A DNA stretch of 5,723 nucleotides from an uncultured Saprospiraceae bacterium (GTDB lineage Bacteria; Bacteroidota; Bacteroidia; Chitinophagales; Saprospiraceae), in contig CALIQO010000392.1 in the NCBI GenBank assembly GCA_938044055.1, positions 1 to 5,723 of the forward strand, read 5' to 3'. Positions 1 through 5,180 of the stretch are shown here, piece after piece (the stretch's first letter is position 1; each line of letters begins with the position of its first letter). The translations under genes and the position numbers were made by a program. Below the pieces are notes generated by a model that worked only from the letters and a program-made list of their open reading frames with translations, had not been told where the DNA came from and did no database searches.

Positions 1-57
1 TCTGTAGGTCAGGTTGTAACAGCTGTGTTATACAGAACTTCCGACGGATCATTTTAA
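1..57 (+). CDS. Possible C-terminal end of an unidentified protein (left-truncated)
   Basis: Frame 1 is open from the window edge to a TAA at 55-57 and reads SVGQVVTAVLYRTSDGSF. The composition is plausible for a real protein C-terminus, with alternating hydrophobic residues like a final beta-strand followed by a polar tail. The stop overlaps by two bases the TAA of the convergent gene that ends at 54, which is a common tail-to-tail arrangement in compact genomes. Eighteen residues are too few to name a family. A second plus-strand frame (starting at base 3) is also open here but gives a Cys/Arg-rich, unconvincing peptide. The call is an inference from reading-frame quality alone. Confidence 0.4.
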   Translation, partial: SVGQVVTAVLYRTSDGSF

Positions 58-431
58 TGAGATGCGGATGATTTTGGTTTTGCGCTTCTAGGTTTAAATT
101 GGGCATTAAATTCGCTCAAGGCAAATAGAACAAGTATCACAATTAAGGTAAATACGGAAGGCAAGAACTTTATAGATATATCATCTGTACTACTTATTTT
201 GGGAGGGCTAAAAAATTTCCCAAATAAGATAACCAGGGAAAATATTGAAAGAACGAAACAGATGTACAATCCACGTCTAGCATTTGCGTAAGCTGTAGAA
301 AAAGTAGGCTTCCCAAGGGCTGAAATAGAATCCATGATGTTGTCTTCTAATTCTCTGTCATATCTAAAATCAGCGGTTCCTTCTTTTAGAATCTTCTTTA
401 GATTTTCTTCTGATAGTTTATTGTTCATCAT
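54..431 (-). CDS. Small two-helix membrane protein, candidate anti-sigma factor
   Basis: This 125-residue protein has a charged, probably cytoplasmic N-terminal part of about 52 residues, two hydrophobic helices (about 55-72 and 88-107), a short Asp-containing loop between them, and a basic C-terminal tail (FKPRSAKPK). Positive charges flank the helices on the N- and C-terminal sides, so both ends should face the cytoplasm. The ATG at 431-429 overlaps the TGA of the sigma-factor gene as ATGA, which points to coupled translation; a second ATG follows directly, so the protein begins MM. Position after the sigma gene, small size, a soluble N-terminus with an ELEDNIM segment (residues 27-33) and membrane anchoring together suggest a protein that holds the sigma factor at the membrane. 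I see no zinc-binding HxxxCxxC motif, so it is not a classic ZAS-type anti-sigma factor. The function is inferred from context; it could be an unrelated membrane protein. Confidence 0.8.
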   Translation of the reverse strand: MMNNKLSEENLKKILKEGTADFRYDRELEDNIMDSISALGKPTFSTAYANARRGLYICFVLSIFSLVILFGKFFSPPKISSTDDISIKFLPSVFTLIVILVLFALSEFNAQFKPRSAKPKSSASH

Positions 432-988
432 TCTTGATTATAAGATGCACTAAATTTTTTTCTTGCTCTGTGTAAAAGAACTTTAATATTGTTGGTGGAA
501 AACTGAGTAATATCTTGAATTTCAGAAATGGAAAACTCTTTTAAATAAAACAATTCAAGCATGAGACTTTCCTTAGGCTTCATCAGGGAAAGAACACGAT
601 CGATTTCTTTTTTTTTGTCATTCTGTTGTAAAGTTTCAAGTCCTGTGTTATTGCTTATAAGATAGGAAGAAGCAGCTTCATGATCTTCGATATTACTTCC
701 TTCTTTGTTGTATCTATTTTTATTTTTCCGGATGTACTTAAGTCCTTCATTTACAGTTATTCTGTATAGCCAAGAAGAAAATTTGCTTTCTTGTTTAAAG
801 GAGGCAAGTCCTTTATAACAACTGATAAAAGTATTCTGAACAACTTCCTTGGTGTCAGGGACATTTCTTACCATAGACCTTGCTATAGTGAAGACCATTT
901 CTTGGTATCCCTTAACTAGGAAACGAAAAGCATTCTCGTCACCAGATAAAACGTCATCTATATATTGGACGGCGATGGTGTTATTCAC
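428..988 (-). CDS. RNA polymerase sigma factor, ECF (sigma-70) family
   Basis: This 186-residue protein would direct RNA polymerase to a specific set of promoters in response to a signal. Region 2 covers about residues 23-90: a core-binding helix around YQEMVFTIARSMV, the region 2.2-like stretch PDTKEVVQNTFISCYKGL, and the -10-recognising segment FKQESKFSSWLYRITVNE. A polar, variable linker (about 91-125) leads to region 4 (about 127-180), whose helix-turn-helix FSISEIQDI...STNNIKVLLHRARKKF would read the -35 region. There is no region 1.1 or region 3, and the length is normal for ECF factors. The start is GTG at 988-986, because the next in-frame Met (residue 31) would remove part of region 2; AGG directly precedes the GTG. 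The first 8 bases overlap the end of the upstream membrane-protein gene and its stop overlaps the next start, so it is the middle gene of a three-gene operon. Its target promoters cannot be told from the sequence. Confidence 0.95.
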   Translation of the reverse strand: MNNTIAVQYIDDVLSGDENAFRFLVKGYQEMVFTIARSMVRNVPDTKEVVQNTFISCYKGLASFKQESKFSSWLYRITVNEGLKYIRKNKNRYNKEGSNIEDHEAASSYLISNNTGLETLQQNDKKKEIDRVLSLMKPKESLMLELFYLKEFSISEIQDITQFSTNNIKVLLHRARKKFSASYNQE

Positions 989-1301
989 CTCGCAGTCTAT
1001 TGTTAATCAGATAGCTTACTATAAGACCTAATCCTCCACAGATAGAAAGAGAAGAGGGAAAAGCCACGTGATCTGGAACGGAGGTTGAATCGGATACAAT
1101 GTATCCACTTATAAAACCTATTCCGATAGAACAGAAAACGATTCCTAAGTTTAAGATTACAGATGTTACCGATTCTCCTTCCTCTTCCATTCCTTGGTCG
1201 ATTCTAGCCATGGTTTCTTCGTGCTTGCTCTGAATAAGAAAATAAATTGTAATGGTAGCAGCACACACAAGCGCCATTAAAACAAATCCTGGACCTATCA
1301 T
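981..1301 (-). CDS. DUF6249-like small membrane protein, first gene of the sigma-factor operon
   Basis: This 106-residue protein has three hydrophobic helices (about 5-23, 46-69 and 79-99). Between the first two lies a charged segment KHEETMARIDQGM (about 26-38), which resembles the (R)HKERMALIEKGM-like stretch that I associate with DUF6249 proteins of Bacteroidota. The glycine-rich helix 2 (IGIGFISGYIV) and helix 3 (CGGLGLIVSYLI) also fit. These proteins have no established function that I know of, but they often sit beside ECF sigma-factor genes. Here the last 8 bases overlap the sigma gene, so the two are co-transcribed and the protein may take part in sensing or in sigma control. The start ATG at 1301-1299 has only A-rich sequence upstream and no Shine-Dalgarno, as is usual in this phylum. 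The family call rests on pattern memory, not a search. Confidence 0.8.
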   Translation of the reverse strand: MIGPGFVLMALVCAATITIYFLIQSKHEETMARIDQGMEEEGESVTSVILNLGIVFCSIGIGFISGYIVSDSTSVPDHVAFPSSLSICGGLGLIVSYLINNRLRGE

Positions 1302-1446
1302 AGTTTGTTATTTTAAATATTAAAATCCTGTCCCTTATAAGAGACCACTTGAATCGCTTAGGTTACAGAATATTACATTTTATTTTTTACAGTATTCTGT
1401 AACCTATTGAAGATAGGAATTATCACATAGGCATTACATCAATAAA
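1302..1446. promoter_or_regulatory. Divergent intergenic regulatory region between the sigma operon and the serine hydrolase gene
   Basis: This 145-bp AT-rich gap lies between two outward-facing start codons, so it must hold promoters for both directions. It is dominated by a perfect inverted repeat (listed separately). On the plus strand, TTG at 1349-1351, a 22-bp gap and TACATTTT at 1374-1381 form a near match to the Bacteroidota TTG...TAnnTTTG promoter, with one mismatch in the last base; TATTTTTT at 1381-1388 is an alternative -7 element. If the first is right, one repeat arm lies between the -33 and -7 elements and the other just past the transcription start, which is a typical repressor geometry. 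I found no good housekeeping -7 match on the minus strand, so the sigma operon may use another promoter type, possibly its own sigma factor. The promoter assignment is tentative. Confidence 0.45.
1359..1406. repeat. Perfect 14-bp inverted repeat, candidate operator or stem-loop
   Basis: The left arm TAGGTTACAGAATA (1359-1372) and right arm TATTCTGTAACCTA (1393-1406) are exact reverse complements separated by 20 bp. The 20-bp loop also contains TTACAG (1387-1392), which pairs with CTGTAA in the right arm to form a nested, tighter dyad TTACAG-TATT-CTGTAA at 1387-1402. The arm centres are 34 bp apart, a little over three helical turns, so the arms could be bound on one DNA face. It lies between two divergent starts, where a terminator would be out of place, and no T-run directly follows either arm. 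An operator for a dimeric regulator is the likeliest reading; an RNA stem-loop in a 5' leader is possible. The dyad is seen directly; its role is inferred. Confidence 0.75.
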
Positions 1447-3132
1447 ATGAAATCAATCATGAGATACTTAATATTTTTTGCAATTATGTTTTTTACTGCA
1501 GCAGCTTTAGGCCAAGAGGTTAATAAAACCGAACTAGATAAAATATTATCGGAAATCAACCCATCCGACCCAGGAGCTATCATCGGAATTGTGAAAGATG
1601 GAAAATTAATTTATCACAGTAATAATGGTCTTGCTAATCTGGATTATAACATCCCTATTGACGAGCATTCTAATTTTAGATTGTCTTCCACTTCTAAGCA
1701 ATTTACGGCGGCATGTATAATTTTACTTACAGAAGAAAGACAATTAAATCTTACTGATCCATTGAGTAAATTCTATCCCCAACTTAGTGAAATTGTAGGA
1801 AGTATTACAATCGATCAATTGCTACATCACACCTCAGGCATCAGAGACTATATGTCGCTCATGATGATTCAAGGATCAGATAAAATGGACTTTTTCAACA
1901 GCTTCACAGGAACGGATGAAGACGTGAATTCTCTTGTTCTCAATCAAGAAAGTGTTTCATTTTCCAGTGGTACTAGACACAGTTATTCTAATACCAACTA
2001 CTGGCTGCTAGGACAGATAGTAGAAAAGGTTTCTGGTAGAACGCTTACAGAATATGCTCAAGAAAACATATTTACACCGATAGGTATGAACAACAGTTCT
2101 TATGTGCTAACATCCGATGCAGTAATATCCAACAGAGCTTCTGGCTATGTAAGTGCTTGCCCCACTTGTGATAGAGAAGAATATCGTTCTCAACCTTCTA
2201 GTGGAGGAGACGGAGGAGTGGTGTCCAGTCTATCAGATCTGGTTCGCTGGGAGAAAGAGTTTCATAACCCTATTGTCTTTTCGCAGTCCTTCTGGAACAA
2301 AATGATGACTACGGGAAAGTTGAATGATGGGAATGTGATTTCTTATGCATCTGGTCTTATTGTAGAAGATTACCATGGTGAAGTTATGGTAAGTCACAGC
2401 GGCTTAAATCCAGGCTATAGTTCTGACATAATCCGTTTTCCAAAATACAACATATCGATTATCGCCATGGGAAATCAGAACTGGTATGATGTGCATGGAT
2501 ACGCGAGGAAGGTGTGTGAAATTTTATTTCCAGCTGCAGAAGTTTTTTCAAAAAAGCCATCATCCACTCCATCTCAGATAATAGAGCTCGATGATGAAAA
2601 GCTATCTTACTTCTGTGGTGATTATTTCTACGCGGAGACGAATGAATATAGATCCATAGTTCTTAATAATGGTGCCCTTGAGTATCACCGAGGCAATGGA
2701 CCTGTCAGTATATTGATCCCGATTTCTGAAACAATGGTTTATCATCAAGACAGACCGCACATAACAATGACTTTGTCATCAGGAGAAGAAGAAACTAAAA
2801 AACTCGTCTTTACTGATGGAAAAATCAAGATGTATGCGCAGAGTTATGAGAAGGTTCAGCGTGATGATTTAGATCTGAAGGAATACTGTGCAGTATTCTA
2901 TAACCACGAGCTTGACTTAGAATTAAAAGTAGATATTCTAGAGGATAAACTTATTCTTCCTTTAAGGGGACAAGGCTTACCTATGGAACCTACGCAGAAA
3001 GATTTCTTCTCAGCTATGGGAATGTTTTCTGTAAAGTATGTAAGAAATCATAAAGGAGAAATTTCAGGATTTCTACTTGATGCACCGCGAGCGGAAAACA
3101 TATTATTTAAAGTAAAATCAGAAAAAACCTAA
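1447..3132 (+). CDS. Secreted serine hydrolase, beta-lactamase / penicillin-binding-protein-like (SxxK fold)
   Basis: The 561-residue protein starts with a signal peptide (residues 1 to about 22, MKSIMRYL then a hydrophobic core ending AAALG) without a lipobox cysteine, so it is probably periplasmic or exported. The catalytic domain (about 27-365) has every active-site motif of the class C beta-lactamase / DD-peptidase superfamily: S81-T-S-K84 with the nucleophile in FRLSSTSKQFTA, Y180-S-N182 in SYSNTNYWLLG, and H317-S-G319 in place of KTG. The HxG form is usual for the esterase / D-aminopeptidase-like members, so peptidase, amidase or esterase activity is as likely as beta-lactam hydrolysis. 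LLHHTSGIRDY (about 125-135) is also typical of the family. Residues about 380-561 form an extra beta-rich C-terminal region of the kind seen in long relatives; I cannot name it. A CPTC pair (238-241) lies in the catalytic domain. The gene has no same-strand neighbour and is divergent from the sigma operon. The start has A-rich upstream sequence; Met5 is an alternative. The substrate is unknown. Confidence 0.92.
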   Translation: MKSIMRYLIFFAIMFFTAAALGQEVNKTELDKILSEINPSDPGAIIGIVKDGKLIYHSNNGLANLDYNIPIDEHSNFRLSSTSKQFTAACIILLTEERQLNLTDPLSKFYPQLSEIVGSITIDQLLHHTSGIRDYMSLMMIQGSDKMDFFNSFTGTDEDVNSLVLNQESVSFSSGTRHSYSNTNYWLLGQIVEKVSGRTLTEYAQENIFTPIGMNNSSYVLTSDAVISNRASGYVSACPTCDREEYRSQPSSGGDGGVVSSLSDLVRWEKEFHNPIVFSQSFWNKMMTTGKLNDGNVISYASGLIVEDYHGEVMVSHSGLNPGYSSDIIRFPKYNISIIAMGNQNWYDVHGYARKVCEILFPAAEVFSKKPSSTPSQIIELDDEKLSYFCGDYFYAETNEYRSIVLNNGALEYHRGNGPVSILIPISETMVYHQDRPHITMTLSSGEEETKKLVFTDGKIKMYAQSYEKVQRDDLDLKEYCAVFYNHELDLELKVDILEDKLILPLRGQGLPMEPTQKDFFSAMGMFSVKYVRNHKGEISGFLLDAPRAENILFKVKSEKT

Positions 3133-3160
3133 TCTTAAATAAATAGAGTTTGAGTCTTTT
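3133..3160. other. Short convergent gap with no visible terminator
   Basis: These 28 bp separate the stop of the serine hydrolase gene (TAA, 3130-3132) from the stop of the convergent membrane-protein gene (TAG on the minus strand, 3163-3161). I see no GC-rich hairpin followed by a T-run in either direction. The two transcripts may therefore overlap at their 3' ends or end by another mechanism. Confidence 0.4.
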
Positions 3161-3664
3161 CTATGCCATCATCTTCTTCCACCCGAATCTTACTCCGACT
3201 AGAAGTACGATGAATATGAGGATGAAAAAATGGAATGGTATAAACGTAATTGCGATGACATGTAGTTTTTCTAAGAACCACATCACGCTTATCAAGGCGA
3301 ATAGGATTAAAACCAGACCTCCTAGTTTTCCGAAGCCAGGAATATTTTCGAACGCAATGTTTTTTCTAACCAACCAGAGTGTTAGAATCATGCAGGCGAT
3401 CGGAAGAATCTGGGTATAGATGTTGGCATCCATTATACTATTCCGTTCGAATAAGAAAAGGTAGACACATAGTGTTACTGCGAATATCCCAGGAACACAA
3501 GCCATGTATACAAGGGTAGAGTAGAGATATTTCCATGGAGATATCTCCCCTTCTCCTTTACCGAATATCAAGGATAGAAAAGCAGTCAATGGAAGGGCTA
3601 TATAGAAAAAAATCAAAATAGCCGGATTGTCGGATAGAGATTGAAAAAACTCGCCTAGTGTCAT
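3161..3664 (-). CDS. Unidentified five-helix integral membrane protein
   Basis: This 167-residue, strongly hydrophobic protein has five predicted helices (about 15-34, 46-72, 82-99, 113-130 and 134-158). Basic residues cluster in the loops at 36-45 and 100-113 and in the C-terminal tail (RFGWKK), which predicts N-terminus out and C-terminus in. The segment PWKYLYSTLVYMACVPGIF (43-61) looks like the kind of aromatic/Gly-Pro motif that would be conserved, but I do not recognise the family and assign no function. It lies 54 bp downstream of odhB on the same strand, so read-through transcription is possible. It converges on the serine hydrolase gene with 28 bp between the stops. The ATG at 3664-3662 is preferred: the closest upstream ATG (3673-3671) is in another frame and stops after three codons. 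Confidence 0.75.
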   Translation of the reverse strand: MTLGEFFQSLSDNPAILIFFYIALPLTAFLSLIFGKGEGEISPWKYLYSTLVYMACVPGIFAVTLCVYLFLFERNSIMDANIYTQILPIACMILTLWLVRKNIAFENIPGFGKLGGLVLILFALISVMWFLEKLHVIAITFIPFHFFILIFIVLLVGVRFGWKKMMA

Positions 3665-3718
3665 GTGCCCATTATTTAAACCTCTAAGATAAATATAAAA
3701 AGATGCTTCTGTATAGGA

Positions 3719-4951
3719 TTACAGTCCCAGAAGAAGATTAGTAGGGTCTTCTAGCAACTTCTTGACTTTTACTAGGAAGGTAACTGAACTAGATCCATCT
3801 ATTACTCTGTGATCGTAAGACAATGCGACATACATCATCGGTCTGATGACTACTTCTCCATCTATCGCCACAGGTCTCTGTATGATGTTATGCATACCGA
3901 GAATCGCAGATTGTGGTTCATTAATAATCGGCGTAGACATCATACTGCCGAATACACCACCATTGGTGATGGTGAATGTTCCTCCCTTCATTTCATCAAG
4001 GGTTAGTGTTCCTCCTCGTGCCTTTCCAGCCAGCTCCTTAATCTTATATTCTATCTCATGGAAATCAAGTGATTCACAATTGTGTACTGGAGGGACAACC
4101 AGGCCGGTCGGGGTAGAAATAGCAAAAGAGATGTCTGCATAGTCATGGTAGATGAGGTGATCGCCATCAATCATTGCATTGACGCTAGGCATCTCCATTA
4201 ATGTCTGTGCGCATGCTTTCGCAAATAAGGACATGAAGCCTAGCTTGATTCCGTGCTTTTCTATGAATCGTTCTTGTACACGCTTCCTTAGTTTCATTAC
4301 TTCAGAAAGATCTACTTCATTAAAAGTAGTCAACATGGCAGTGTTGTTTTTAGCAGAGACCAGTCGAGAAGCAATTGTCCTTCTCATCCTGCTCATTTTC
4401 TTTCTTTCCGTATTTCTAGAAAACGATTCCGATGAAATTGTGGGCATAGATGGCGTAGGCGTCTGTGCTTGAGGTGCAGTCTTAGAAGTTGCTTTATCAG
4501 CATCTTCCTTGGTAATTCTTCCATCTTTTCCTGAGCCAGACACAGAAGAAGGATCTATCCCTTTCTCTCTCATAATCTTGGCTGCGGCAGGAGAAGGATG
4601 CCCGCTTGCATATGTTTCTTTAGCGGGCTCAGCAGTTGTAGATGGAGAAACTGCTGCTTTCGCCATTTCTTCTGGTGCCGGTGCTGAAGTTTCTCCACCG
4701 CTAGGAGCGGCAACGCTTGTATCTATTCTTGCGACAAGAGCACCGATTTCTAGATCATCTTCCTCAGCAGCAACATGGATAAGTTTCCCCGAAGCTTCGG
4801 CTGGAAACTCTAAAGTCGCTTTGTCAGATTCAAATTCGCAGATGGGTTCGTCTATTTTTACGTAATCTCCATCCTTAATCAACCACTGGGATAATGTAAC
4901 TTCTGTTACGGATTCTCCTATAGTCGGCACTTTCATTTCAATGATGCTCAT
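3719..4951 (-). CDS. odhB: Dihydrolipoyllysine succinyltransferase, E2 of 2-oxoglutarate dehydrogenase
   Basis: This E2 core enzyme transfers the succinyl group from lipoyl-lysine to CoA in the TCA cycle, giving succinyl-CoA. The 410 residues show the standard order. A single lipoyl domain (1-77) has the lipoylated K44 in [10 protein letters not shown] linker rich in Ala, Pro and Ser follows. The peripheral subunit-binding domain (about 117-151, [15 protein letters not shown]...GRITKEDA) docks E1/E3. After a second linker comes the catalytic domain (about 183-410), with SYDHRVIDG carrying catalytic H381 and D385. [16 protein letters not shown] and [11 protein letters not shown] match succinyl- rather than acetyltransferases, hence odhB (called sucB in E. 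coli). The C-terminus is LLLGL, where relatives often end LLLD-x. No E1 gene (odhA/sucA) adjoins it: panC is divergent upstream and an unknown membrane protein lies downstream. ATG at 4951-4949 is directly followed by the lipoyl domain, so the start is secure. Confidence 0.97.
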   Translation of the reverse strand: MSIIEMKVPTIGESVTEVTLSQWLIKDGDYVKIDEPICEFESDKATLEFPAEASGKLIHVAAEEDDLEIGALVARIDTSVAAPSGGETSAPAPEEMAKAAVSPSTTAEPAKETYASGHPSPAAAKIMREKGIDPSSVSGSGKDGRITKEDADKATSKTAPQAQTPTPSMPTISSESFSRNTERKKMSRMRRTIASRLVSAKNNTAMLTTFNEVDLSEVMKLRKRVQERFIEKHGIKLGFMSLFAKACAQTLMEMPSVNAMIDGDHLIYHDYADISFAISTPTGLVVPPVHNCESLDFHEIEYKIKELAGKARGGTLTLDEMKGGTFTITNGGVFGSMMSTPIINEPQSAILGMHNIIQRPVAIDGEVVIRPMMYVALSYDHRVIDGSSSVTFLVKVKKLLEDPTNLLLGL

Positions 4952-4977
4952 AATCGTCGCTTTTAATGATCTGTTGA

Positions 4978-5003
4978 CAAAAATAACCGGAATAAGAAGA
5001 CAA
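4978..5003 (-). promoter_or_regulatory. Probable odhB promoter (Bacteroidota-type -7 element)
   Basis: Read on the minus strand, TATTTTTG (4985-4978) is a perfect TAnnTTTG -7 element. The nearest upstream TTG (5003-5001) is 15 bp away, slightly closer than the usual 17-23 bp, so the -33 element is weak or elsewhere. Transcription would begin near 4971, giving an untranslated leader of about 20 nt before the ATG at 4951. Orientation and distance fit odhB well. Confidence 0.55.
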
Positions 5004-5031
5004 TGCTTGTTAAGGAAGTAGAAAACAGACT

Positions 5032-5056
5032 CAATTTTAGATTAGACTAAAAATTG
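5032..5056. repeat. Imperfect inverted repeat in the odhB-panC intergenic region
   Basis: CAATTTTAG (5032-5040) and CTAAAAATTG (5047-5056) pair along their length with a single-base bulge around a 6-base loop, ATTAGA. The stem is almost all A-T, so an RNA hairpin would be weak, and no T-run follows. It could be a regulator binding site placed between two divergent promoters, or chance in AT-rich DNA. The role is unknown. Confidence 0.35.
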
Positions 5057-5180
5057 GATTAAGCACGCCTAAAAATTTATACCGCAATGTAGATCACACA
5101 TGTAAGTATATTGACCTAAACAGGTAGAAAAGGCTTATAAATTAATTCCATACTTTAATGCCATCATTTATCTTTATAGC

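Larger units (their letters stand above)
4952..5180. other. Divergent intergenic region between odhB and panC
   Basis: This AT-rich stretch of 229 bp has no convincing gene. It holds the odhB promoter candidate near the odhB end and an imperfect hairpin in the middle. For panC I found no good TAnnTTTG element at a suitable distance. TATCTTTA at 5169-5176 differs only in the last base but ends 4 bp before the ATG, and TATATTG at 5107-5113 is one base short. The panC start has no Shine-Dalgarno sequence. Confidence 0.6.

Noticed and set aside
15..32. Seven-pair hairpin (TTGTAACA side against TGTTATA side, loop GCTG) near the left edge, downstream of the sigma operon
   Set aside because: It lies within the probable C-terminal coding end of the plus-strand gene, includes a G-T pair and has no following T-run in either direction.
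751..767. TTACAG-N5-CTGTA dyad inside the sigma gene, similar to the intergenic operator candidate
   Set aside because: It falls on codons for the conserved WLYRITVN segment of region 2, so protein constraint and AT-rich codon choice explain it better than a regulatory site.
849..1031. Open plus-strand frame antisense to the sigma-factor gene
   Set aside because: It is a shadow of region 2 of the sigma factor and the downstream overlap, with no start signal.
1359..1406. Reading the intergenic inverted repeat as a tiny transposon relic (12-bp ends flanked by TA)
   Set aside because: At 48 bp with no internal element sequence, and with no second copy in the window, a promoter dyad is the simpler explanation; the TA pairs are just part of the arms.
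3150..3419. Open plus-strand frame antisense to the five-helix membrane protein
   Set aside because: The minus-strand frame has five clean hydrophobic helices obeying the positive-inside rule, while the plus frame gives a basic, featureless peptide.
3697..3724. Possible terminator after odhB: CTGTA/TACAG hairpin over the odhB stop followed by a short T-run on the minus strand
   Set aside because: The stem has only 5 bp and the T-run starts 8 bases after it, which is too weak and too distant for an intrinsic terminator call.
4509..4865. Open plus-strand frame of 118 codons antisense to odhB
   Set aside because: It mirrors the Ala/Pro/Ser-rich linker and lipoyl domain of odhB in the opposite frame and has no independent start signal.
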